A stretch of DNA of 64,000 nt, taken from assembly GCA_943736015.1 (NCBI GenBank), contig OX031070.1:44168173-44232172 (forward strand), in the 5' to 3' direction. Shown in pieces: positions 56,901-64,000 of the stretch; the first letter of the stretch is position 1; the number at the start of each line of letters is the position of its first letter. The DNA is from Tridacna crocea. Lineage: Eukaryota; Mollusca; Bivalvia; Cardiida; Cardiidae. The notes below the pieces were generated by a model that was given only the letters and a program-made list of their open reading frames with translations, ran no database searches and was not told the origin of the DNA. The translations under genes and the position numbers were made by a program.

Positions 56901-59900
56901 TGTAGGAAAAGGAGAAAATGCTGGTTACCAGACCCGTAAAAACCAGAGATTGTTTGGTAAAGGTTTAAATATGTAGATTCTTTAAGCATCAAGGGAAGGA
57001 ATCAGACTTCATATATTGATTATCTAATTTCATAATTATGTAGTTGATAGAGACATCAAGTGATGAAGAAGCGGACGACACGGACGCAGGGACAGTTACA
57101 CAGAATAGTTCTGGGGTCGTGGATCTTGAGGATCTCGGAAAAGTAATGAAGAAAATGAAAACTGCCAAGGTATGTCAACTCATAGTCCTTTTTTACACCC
57201 ATTTTTTTTTTTTTTTTAAACAACACTGGAGAAAAAGGCTGCTTAAAACATTGTGGGTAAGGGAGAAAATGTTGGTTACAATTATTTTTGCCTTTTCCTA
57301 CAAAGTTTTCTACCCTGTTACAGACTAACTTCCTCATTTTTGCCATGTTAAATTCATGTTCAACAAATACTTTCAATTTGGACAAGTGTGATATCACAAA
57401 ACAGTCATCTAGCCCTTAACTCGTTACCATTTGACAAGATTATAGATTCCACCAATTCAACCCTTTACCCCATAAGGCATTTCTATGGTATCTCTAATTG
57501 ACCCTTAATAACAGCAAGGATGACATCGTTTCTGATGTGTATATGACACCTTTTGATAGCATAGAAAGCATTGTGACAAAAGGTGAAATTGCTCGTCACG
57601 ACCAATTTCACCTTTTGCCACAATGTTTTCCAAAGGCTCCTACAAGCAATGCATAGAAATGAGTATCTATGGAGTAAACAGTTAAAGGTGTTTATAGACA
57701 AAATTAATGTGACTCAGAAATTGAAGTTTGTTTTTGGAAGGACAAAAAATATTGTGAAAAAAGGAAAAAAATGCTGGTTACCAGCATTTTCTTCTTTTCT
57801 CACAATTTTTTCAAAAGGCTTCACCTTCATGAAAACCAGGGATTATTTTGATAAAGGGTTAATTCATAGGATGTTTTTCATTTTATAGCTTTTTGTGAAG
57901 CAATTTACAACTGAAGGAAAACAAAGTATTTGCTTCATTCCCCATATTTTTCTGCCTTAATGGATGGTCAAAGGCTGCAAAATAATTATGATGAGGTAAT
58001 CGTGACAAGTAAATATTTTATTGCAGGTGAGAAGACAAGAGGAAGAGGATGCTTTATTACAAAATGGGGAGAAAAAAGAGATGGTTACTCCTCAACTGAG
58101 GAAAGCATTAGAAAAGCAGGGATACAGGCTGATTGGTTCTCACTCTGGTGTTAAACTGTGCAGATGGACAAAGGTAGGGAACAACAGTCAATCCTTCAAG
58201 CCTTCTAAAAGTTGTCGAATCCTTAACTCTTTACGAAATGACAAAATTTTAGATTTGTCCAAATTGGAAGCCTTTGCAGATGACAAAATTAATGTGACTC
58301 AAAAGTTGAAATTTGGGTTGGGAAGGGTAGAAAACATTGTGGGAAAAGGAGAAAATGCTGGTTTTTAGCATTTTCTCCTTTTCCCATTATGTTTTCAGAG
58401 GGCTTCTTCCTTAGGGTCGTGAAAACCCATGATCGTTTGATAAAGGATGAAGTAAAAAATGCCATGTTTTAATGACCCTGAAGAAGTGAGTTTTTGTAAG
58501 CATTGTGAGTAAAGGAGACCGTACATGTACCCAGCATTTTTCTCCTTTTCCCACAGTGTTTTCTACCATTTGAAAGACAGAAATCATCTCTAGATCTACA
58601 GTGTTTGACTGCAAATGTTTTTAATCTCTTCTGCTGTGTAAATTAGGAGTCCTGTGCAGATCAAATGAAGGAATTGTAACCTGGAGGTTCCAGGTTTAAG
58701 CCTCACTTGATGCCCTTGACTTTTCGTCATGGGTTTCCTTGGGCAAGGCACTTCAGAGCCCTTGCCTAGCACTGGTGAATCCCAGGACACACATGAATAT
58801 GTCGACAACAAATAAAGTTTGATGCAAAATACATGATGAGAAGATGTTGAAGAAAAAAAAGAAATGGTGGGTATTACTCTTGTCTCCTATTAGAACAATG
58901 ACTCTTTTTGTGGTTTGGCAAAAAATTAGGTGAAAGTAATAACTACATGTACATTGATAAAAATAAAATTTCTGACCTACTTTTTCAGTCGATGTTACGA
59001 GGTCGAGGTGGCTGTTACAAACACACATTCTATGGAATAGAGAGCCACAGATGTATGGAGACAACTCCTAGCCTGGCATGTGCAAATAAATGTGTTTTCT
59101 GTTGGAGGTAACTCATTGTGGTGTAACAATTGATTTCCCTGGTTGTGCTTTCAACCCATTTTGTTTATAAATCTTAGTCCTGTTGTAGTATTACAGTGCT
59201 AGCGTATGTTTAACTCTTTACCACACAATCCCGACTTTTAACGACCCTGAGAAAGAAGCCTTTGAAAACACTGTGGGAAAAGGAGAAAATGCTGGTAACC
59301 AGCATTTTCTCCTTTTCCCAAAGTGTTTTCTATCCTTCCCAAACCAAATTTCAATTTTTCAGTTACCTTTATTTTGTCGTCTGCAAATGCTTTCATTTTG
59401 GACCAGTCTAATATTTTCTTGTGTGGTAAAGAGTTAAGACTACCCAAACTGAAGGGATATGCTCAAGTCTTAACCCTTTCCCAAATGACAAACTTTTGGA
59501 CTAGACTAATTGAAACCATTTGCAGACGACAATTCAACTCTTGCTGAAAAGAATGATTTCTGTCTATGATAGAGTAGAAAACATTGTGGGAAAAGGAGAA
59601 AATGCTGGTTACCAGCATTTTCTCCTTTTCCCACGATGTTTTCAAAAGGCTGACATTCTAGACCTGTAAAAACCAGGGATCGTTTGGGAAAGGGTTAACT
59701 CTTTACAAAACAACAAAATTTTAGACTGGTCCAAATTGATAGCATTTGCAGACGACAAAAGTGACTGAAAATTTCAAGTTTGTTTTGGGAAGGGAAGAAA
59801 ACATGGTGGGAAAAGAAGAAAATTATGATTACCAGCATTTTCTCCTTTCCCCACAATGTTTTCAGAAGGCTTCTTTCTCACAATTGTTAAAGTCAGGATT

Positions 59901-62900
59901 GTGTTAGATGAGTTAGATGATTGGATTTTTCTTTAGATTTGTAGAAAACATTGTGAGAAAAGCATTTTCTCCATAAAATTATCCAACAATATTTTCAAAC
60001 CCTTTTTTTTCTCTGGGTTCTTCGTTAAATGGAAAAATTATCAATGCAATTTTACATCTCATGATTTTTTGTATTTTATTCTTAGTTTGCTTCATTTCTT
60101 GTTTATTTTAGATTCTATAGATTTAATCTTTATTTAGCCAATGAGATGACTTCATTTGGAATTAAGAGTAATATTTATAGAGTTGGTGATTTTCACCGTT
60201 TTCATGTTTTAGACACCATACAAACCCAGTGGGCACAGAATGGAGATGGAAAATGGATGACCCAGAGATAGTGTTTAATGGTGCTTTAGAGAATCATCTA
60301 AACATGATCAAGCAATTTAAAGGTATGAATCATGGGCTTTTAGCTCTTTAAAGATCCACAAGTCCACAAAATTAAAAATTTTAAGGTCCAAATTGCAGAC
60401 AAATTTAAAAAATCATATGGTTTAATCTTTAACACACAGTCCTGAGTTTTAACTACCCCCAAAGGAGGTGGCTTTTGAAAACATGAAGGGAAGAGCAGAA
60501 AATGCCGGTAACCAGTATTTAATCCTTTTCACACCATGTTTTCTACCCTGTCAAAGAACTTTAGCTTGTTGGTATCACTTTAAAATTTGCTGCCTGCAGC
60601 TGCTTTCAATTCAGGACCGTTGAATTTGTGTTGGTAAAGAGTTAAAGGCACAGATACTATAACGAGTCTGATGATTTGTTTCCATGCAGTCTATCAAAAA
60701 ATAAACCTTAAAACTAGAATTTAAGTTCTCAAATCTATTATTATTAACCAGATTTTAAACCAGTGACAGGAACCGAGATGGATTGTACTGTAGCATATTG
60801 TCAGTCACATAATATTACTCCTTAACCTGCAAAGTAACTGAAATAAAACTTTTAATCTGATGATAAAAACCAAGATTTTGCAATGTGAAAGGTATTTTTT
60901 TAACTCATTACCAAACAGCAATATTTTAGGGATGTCCAAATCGAAAGCATTTGCAGACGACAAAATAAAACTGACTGAAAATTTGAAATTTGTTTTGTGA
61001 AGGGTAGAAAACATTGAAGGGAAAGGAGAAAATGCTGGCTACCAGCATTTATTCCTTCTCCGACAAAGGTTTCTTTCTCAGGGTCGTCAAAAGTAGGGAT
61101 TGTGTGGTAAAGGATTAATGAACCAAATGAAGGAGATTATTACATACTGGATCACATATATGGACTGCATTGCATATATGGGTTAAATTTTTAATGATAG
61201 ATGACGATTGACAATTAACATTATTTCAAGGTGTCCCTGGGGTACAAACAGAAAAATTTGAAGAAGCCAAAGTACCACAGCATTGTGCTTTGTCTCTAGT
61301 GGGAGAACCGATAATGTATCCGGAAATTAACAAATTTGTGGACCTACTTCATGATAAAGGCATTTCTACCTTCCTTGTAACAAATGCTCAATTCCCAGAG
61401 GCAATTAGGTAAGTTATAGACATTCCTTACAGAGCTCTGTACCAGTTGACAAAACAAAGTTCACAGGCTTTTCCAGTTTGAATGCATTTGCAGATTGTAT
61501 TTCAACTATGGTACAACTACTGTGAAATGTCTCTGAAAATGTAAAAGTTTGGGAAAAAGGAGAAAACATGGTTGATAAGTAGTTTTTCTCCTGCTTGTTA
61601 CCAGTGTTTTCTCTTTTTTTCACATCATTTTCAAAAGCTTTCTTCTTCAGGATTGTTACCCTTATCCTGTTACAATGATGAAGTAAAATTTTCAAGCAGA
61701 TAGTAAAACCTGAATGTTGCTTTTTCAACGTTATTGCTAGTGAACAAATATCTTCTTATTGGAAAGTTTAGATCCAAGATCAGACTGCATGTTCTAAGCG
61801 CTGTCTGCAATAGGTTCATGAGTTGCAATTAGTCGCCAGAGGTTTTAACTCTTAACCCTTTTCTCCATAAATACTCATTTCTAAACATTGGTTGTCAGAG
61901 CCTATGGAAAACATTGTGGCAAAAGGTGAAATTGCTCATCACGAGCAATTTCACCTTTTGCCACAATGTTTTCTATGCGATCAAAAGGTGTCATATACAC
62001 ATAGGAAATGGCTTCATCCTTGTTATTATTTAGGGTCAGTTAGAGATACCATAGAAATGCCTTATGGGGTAAAAGGTTAACCAAACGACAGAATTTCAGT
62101 TTGGTCCATATTGAAAGCGTTTGCAGGTAACAAATTTGATGTGGGTGAAATGATGGACTTTGTTTCTTATAGGACAGAAAACATAGTGGGAAAAGGAGAA
62201 AATGTTGGTTAGCAGCATTTTCTCCTTTTCCTAGAATTGTTTTCGAATGGCCTTCATCTCTGAGTCATTAAAAATTGGGATTGTGTGGTAAAGAGTTAAA
62301 CAAGCGATTTTTTGGTAAGGGGTTTAACAAAACAGCCCAGTAATTTTCCATAGTGAGGTATTCTTCATAGGATGTGTTCAAATAGTTAATTGCATGCCAC
62401 GATCTGTTTATGTTCATTGTAGTAGTCGCATTGTTAAGTGGAAGCCATGTTACAAATATTGCTCATTTTTTTTTTTTTTTGAGAAAATCTCATCTTTTTT
62501 GTTTTCAGGAATTTAAGTCCAGTCACCCAGCTCTATGTAAGTGTAGATGCCAGCACAAAAGACAGTCTGAAAAAGATTGACCGTCCATTGTTTAAAGACT
62601 TTTGGGAGCGTTTTCTTGACAGTTTGAAAGAACTTTCTGCGAAAGGACAAAGAACAGTTTATAGATTGACCCTTGTGAAAGCTTTCAATACAGAAGAAAT
62701 ACAAAACTACGCCAAACTTGTGTCTTTAGGACAGCCAGACTTCATAGAAATTAAGGTAAAGTTGGTATGGATCCTTTAACCCATTGCCAAACAGTCCTGT
62801 TTTATCAACCCAGAGAAACAAACCATGATATATCCTCTTCTTGAGAAATGTAACTTTTAATTATAAAATGTGCACAAGCTTTCCAACATTACTGCAGGCT

Positions 62901-63685
62901 TGCTATCGCAGGATCACACTTGAAGAAGGCAGTCGTACCACTGAAAGCTTGTGTACATTTTATAATTAAAACCCAGAGAAAAAAAGGTTTTTGAAAATGT
63001 TGTGGGAAAAGGAGATAAACTGCAGCGTTTTCTCCTTTTTCAGAAATGCTTAGTGCATTTTCAAATGGAAATCCTATCCGTTTAATTAAATTTTGTTGTT
63101 TGCAAATGCGTTTTTAACCGTTTACCAAACGAAAAAATTTAAGACTGGTCCAAACTGAAGCTTTTGCAGACGACAAAATTAACAAAACTCAAAAATTGAA
63201 ATTTGTTTCCACTGTGGCAGAAAACATTGTGGAAAAAGGAGAAAATGCTGGTTACCAGCATTTTCTCCTTTTCCCACAATGTTTTCAAAAGGCTCCTATC
63301 TTGGGGTCGTAAAAACCAGGGATTGTTTGGTATAAAGGGTTAAAGTATTGTCACCTGGTTAAGAGTCAACAAACATAGAAAGTGCTGATTTTCAGCATTT
63401 TGTACTCAAACACATGGCATTTGATTGGCATGCCATAGATTTCACTTTGGACAAGTCTGATACTGGTTTTACCGTACGTTTTATTCTCTCTGACCTTTTT
63501 CTCTCCTTTCCATAAAGGGTGTGACATACTGTGGGGACTCCAAGGCCTCCAACCTTACAATGAGCAATGTGCCATGGCATGAAGAAGTCGTGGGTTTTGT
63601 TAAAGATATAGCAGATGAGCTCGCTGATTATGAAATTGCATCGGAGCATGAACACTCTAATTGCCTTCTTCTTGCTCATAAAAAG
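50943..63685 (+). CDS. TYW1: TYW1, S-adenosylmethionine-dependent tRNA 4-demethylwyosine synthase (3' end outside window)
   Basis: Thirteen exons: 50943-51068, 51603-51755, 52572-52673, 53510-53701, 55546-55645, 56172-56374, 57044-57169, 58027-58173, 58989-59107, 60213-60322, 61231-61408, 62509-62755, 63518-63685. They give 657 residues in frame, with a donor after the last; about 70 C-terminal residues should follow. An N-terminal TM helix (about residues 14-33) precedes a flavodoxin domain starting near 83 with F-F-G-T-Q-T-G. After an acidic, Cys/Lys-rich linker comes the radical-SAM core with C414-x3-C418-x2-C421 for the 4Fe-4S cluster, then the wyosine-formation domain start. TYW1 builds the tricyclic base of wybutosine from N1-methylguanosine 37 of tRNA-Phe, using SAM and pyruvate. 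At least 15 MITE copies or fragments fill its introns. Confidence 0.95.
51217..51560. mobile_element. Two degenerate palindrome-core MITEs
   Basis: One + copy (TTTCAAACGACAG... to GGAGAAAATTCTGG) is joined to a second, - copy (AAGGCTTTTGAAACATTG... to GTAAAGAGTTGA). The arms are eroded. TYW1 intron 1. Confidence 0.55.
51800..52024 (-). mobile_element. Palindrome-core TTAA MITE, type A
   Basis: Nearly complete copy in TYW1 intron 2. Ends worn (CTCTTTACC on the left, GTAAAGAGTCAA on the right). Core with TAA loop, otherwise paired except GAGAAAAGG. Confidence 0.8.
52320..52532 (+). mobile_element. Palindrome-core TTAA MITE with left arm deleted
   Basis: TTAA ends and both flanks are present, but GGGTAGAAAAC is followed directly by TAGCATTTTCTCC: the left arm of the hairpin is gone. 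A 55-bp right-end fragment of another copy precedes it. It ends 39 bp before TYW1 exon 3. Confidence 0.8.
52752..52980 (-). mobile_element. Palindrome-core TTAA MITE, type A
   Basis: Complete but worn copy in TYW1 intron 3. TAA loop; right end GTGGTAAAGAGTTAG. Confidence 0.8.
53062..53250 (-). mobile_element. Degenerate palindrome-core MITE
   Basis: TTACCACATAATCC, AAAACATTGTGGAATAAGAC and AATGCTGATAACC remain in order; the rest is eroded. Confidence 0.5.
53311..53474 (+). mobile_element. Short palindrome-core MITE
   Basis: The left flank is largely deleted. Hairpin GGGAAAAGGAGAAAATGCC then AGCATTTTCTCCTTTTCCC, with the loop lost and paired AATATT changes (AAAATATTTTGGG, CCCACAATATTTTC). 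Confidence 0.7.
53775..53998 (+). mobile_element. Palindrome-core TTAA MITE, type A
   Basis: Complete copy in TYW1 intron 4, right target site decayed (GATCAA). TTA loop with CTGCTTACCAGC. Confidence 0.85.
54630..54849 (+). mobile_element. Palindrome-core MITE, diverged
   Basis: Hairpin shortened to GGAGAAAATG-CAGCATTTTCTCC; right end GTGGTAAAGAGTTC. Confidence 0.7.
55033..55232 (+). mobile_element. Degenerate palindrome-core MITE
   Basis: GGAAAATGCTGGTTACCAGC and GTGGTAAAAGCTTAA are readable, the remainder eroded. Confidence 0.5.
55303..55529 (-). mobile_element. Palindrome-core TTAA MITE abutting TYW1 exon 5
   Basis: Complete copy whose right TTAA ends 16 bp before exon 5 (55546). The whole polypyrimidine/branch region of this acceptor is therefore MITE end plus CTAAATATTGTTACAG. 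Confidence 0.88.
55690..56163 (-). mobile_element. Palindrome-core MITE pieces around an AGCTCACCTGAGC fragment, abutting exon 6
   Basis: Left piece 55690-55791 (ends within AACAGCATTTT); right piece 55987-56163 with a complete core and right flank ending GGTAATGAGTTGA, 8 bp before exon 6 (56172). They may be two copies or one broken copy, since the core appears in both. Confidence 0.7.
55792..55986 (+). mobile_element. 5' fragment of an AGCTCACCTGAGC hairpin element
   Basis: Hairpin TAGCTCACCTGAGC ... AGTGAGCTA, then TTGTCCGTCTGCACATCTGG and CACCAAACTTGG. Same architecture as the starts of 1635-2851 and 13329-14584, but truncated before any tandem units. Confidence 0.65.
56404..56556 (-). 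mobile_element. Palindrome-core MITE, right part lost
   Basis: Core eroded (GGTGAAAAAGCTGATAGCCGGC). The flank is followed by the SINE at 56588. Confidence 0.6.
56588..56790 (+). mobile_element. tRNA-headed SINE, copy 3 (TYW1 intron 6)
   Basis: Best-preserved copy. A box near GTGGTCGTGAGGTAGAGC, B box near GGTCCCGAGTTTGATTCC, body GTAGTTCCCAGGAAGCAGAA, end CAATCGATGTAAAATAAATA. It is a pol-III-type SINE head, not a functional tRNA: the acceptor stem is not paired and no anticodon arm is clear. Confidence 0.8.
56792..56968 (+). mobile_element. Palindrome-core TTAA MITE with right arm deleted
   Basis: TTAA ends and left arm GGAGAAAATGCTGGTTACCAG, then straight to ACCCGTAAAAACCAG. The mirror deletion of 52320-52532. 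Confidence 0.8.
57417..57862 (+). mobile_element. Type A MITE interrupted by a type B MITE
   Basis: Left part 57417-57456 (TTAACTCGTTACCATTTGAC), right part 57686-57862 (GACAAAATTAATGTGACTC through AAAGGGTTAA). Core with TTA loop and several unpaired changes. The region 57196-57416 before it holds another eroded copy. Confidence 0.75.
57457..57685 (+). mobile_element. Palindrome-core TTAA MITE, type B, nested
   Basis: Left target TCAA, right TTAA. Core GCTCGTCACGACC, with one mismatch near the loop. It lies within an older type A copy. Confidence 0.85.
58223..58452 (+). mobile_element. Palindrome-core MITE, type A
   Basis: In TYW1 intron 8. Loop mutated (GGTTTTTAGC). The right end has decayed (GATAAAGGATGAA). 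Confidence 0.8.
58453..58625 (-). mobile_element. Degenerate palindrome-core MITE
   Basis: Follows directly. TTTAATGACCCTGAAG, GTAAAGGAGACC and CCAGCATTTTTCTCC remain. Confidence 0.6.
58640..58820 (+). mobile_element. SINE of a second family
   Basis: B-box-like GGTTCCAGGTTTAAGCCTC is followed by a TTTCCTTGGGCAAGGCACTT block, widespread in invertebrate SINEs, and an AATAAAG tail. A-box near the start is weak. Confidence 0.6.
59210..59437 (-). mobile_element. Palindrome-core TTAA MITE, type A
   Basis: Complete copy in TYW1 intron 9. Left arm has the CACTGTGGG variant; right arm has CCCAAAGTG, so one of the pair has changed again. Confidence 0.9.
59470..59698 (+). mobile_element. Palindrome-core TTAA MITE, type A (CCCAAAC subtype)
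   Basis: Complete copy with TTA loop and TCTAGACCTGTAAAAACCAG right flank. Its right TTAA (59695-59698) is also the left TTAA of the next copy. Confidence 0.92.
59695..59916 (+). mobile_element. Palindrome-core TTAA MITE sharing a TTAA with its neighbour
   Basis: Tandem to the previous copy with a single shared TTAA. The right end is worn (GTTAGATGAGTTAGA). Core moderately eroded. Confidence 0.8.
60422..60645 (-). mobile_element. Palindrome-core MITE, diverged
   Basis: TTAA at both ends; core reduced to AGAAAATGCCGGTAACC and AGTATTTAATCC. TYW1 intron 10. Confidence 0.7.
60900..61118 (+). mobile_element. Palindrome-core TTAA MITE, type A
   Basis: TTAA at both ends. Right arm partly deleted (CAGCATTTATTCCTTCTCC, then GGTTTCTTTCTC). 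Confidence 0.8.
61427..61690 (+). mobile_element. Degenerate palindrome-core MITE
   Basis: GTTTGGGAAAAAGGAGAAAAC, TTTTTCTCCTGC and CATTTTCAAAAGC remain. TYW1 intron 11. Confidence 0.5.
61852..62080 (-). mobile_element. Palindrome-core TTAA MITE, type B, nested at a type A end
   Basis: Complete type B copy. The bases before it (TTTTAACTC) and after it (CCAAACGAC) together make the usual type A start, TTAACTCTTTACCAAACGAC with one T-to-A change that created a TTAA. Confidence 0.88.
62077..62299 (+). mobile_element. Palindrome-core TTAA MITE, type A, host of the type B insertion
   Basis: Runs from CCAAACGACAG to GTGGTAAAGAGTTAA; core with TTA loop and minor changes. Confidence 0.8.
62776..63110 (-). 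mobile_element. Degenerate palindrome-core MITE carrying an insertion
   Basis: Starts TTAACCCATTGCCAAAC, is interrupted at 62819-62969, and resumes with AGAAAAAAAGGTTTTTG and an eroded core GGAGATAAACTGCAGCG. TYW1 intron 12. Confidence 0.6.
62819..62969. mobile_element. Insertion with 12-bp direct repeats and inverted arms
   Basis: Bracketed by identical AACCCAGAGAAA (62807-62818 and 62970-62981). Contains 29-bp inverted arms beginning TTTTAATTATAAAATGTG at 62855 and ending at 62971. Confidence 0.6.
63114..63343 (+). mobile_element. Palindrome-core TTAA MITE, type A
   Basis: Complete copy, TTA loop, TTAA at both ends, TYW1 intron 12. Confidence 0.9.
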
Positions 63686-63811
63686 GTAAGACACTGTGCA
63701 TTAGTGACATGTAGAATGAAAAAAGGATCCGCAAATTTGTTGTTTTTAATTACTGGGATTAAATTATTTCATAATGCATGTATTTCACCTGGTATTTTGA
63801 TGTTTTCATAT

Positions 63812-64000
63812 TTAACCCTTTCCCAAACAATCCCTGGTTTTACGTTTCTAGAATAGTAGACTTTTGAAAACATTCTGGGAAAAGGAGAAAATGCTGGTAA
63901 CCAGCACTTTCTCCTTTTTCCCACAATGTTTTCTACCCTATCATAGGCAGAAATCATCTTTTCGGCAAGAGTTGAATTGTTGTCTGCAAATGCTTTCAAT
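63812..64000 (-). mobile_element. Palindrome-core TTAA MITE, cut by window end
   Basis: CCCAAAC-subtype copy: TTAACCCTTTCCCAAAC start, core with TAA loop (one unpaired change, AGCACTTTC), running past the right edge. Confidence 0.88.

Noticed and set aside
12856..63343. Regularly recurring palindromes resembling a CRISPR array
   Set aside because: The units are ~230-bp transposons with TTAA sites, in both orientations and irregularly spaced, in an intron-rich animal genome.

Overview
The window is animal nuclear DNA, most likely from a bivalve mollusc. It is AT-rich, has three intron-rich genes on the + strand, and is packed with non-autonomous transposons. Several dispersed repeats (the GC-rich CAGCCTGCGCAG dyads, the tRNA-headed SINE, the hairpin plus TCCGTCCGTC elements) resemble repeats I associate with heterodont bivalves such as dreissenids. 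That placement is an inference, not a demonstration.

Genes. (1) 3295-12727: a complete four-exon XK-related membrane protein (547 aa), probably of the phospholipid-scramblase superfamily. Its 6.4-kb last intron holds a decayed BEL/Pao retrotransposon on the - strand, itself split by a ~1-kb TIR element. (2) 26509-43589: a complete 14-exon SLC6-family transporter (644 aa). By my alignment it has lost two Na1/Cl-site asparagines and the TM3 tyrosine. (3) 50943-63685, running off the right edge: 13 exons of TYW1, the flavodoxin/radical-SAM wybutosine synthase (657 residues visible). All splice junctions given are GT-AG and keep frame. The three genes have no evident functional link.

Repeats. 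The dominant element is a ~230-bp MITE with TTAA target sites and CCC...GGG termini (piggyBac-like). Its centre is a near-perfect 69-bp palindrome: two 33-nt arms around a 3-nt loop. I counted more than 45 intact or broken copies from 12.8 kb onward and only an edge fragment before that. There are three core types (A, B, C) and several flank types. Substitutions often appear symmetrically in both palindrome arms of one copy, so the arms appear to evolve together. Copies are nested, share TTAA sites, sit inside a Ty3/Gypsy pol remnant, and reach within 8-17 bp of two TYW1 3' splice sites. This family is the most unusual thing in the window.

Other elements: a hAT-like MITE with a perfect 8-bp target duplication (49713-49943), a 125-bp hairpin (45290-45414), TIR elements at 1154-3088, 13329-14584, 22798-23135 and 37110-37593, inverted or direct ~200-400-bp repeat pairs, three copies of one tRNA-derived SINE plus a second SINE family, and microsatellites. 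Coordinates were read by eye; MITE boundaries may be off by a few bases.
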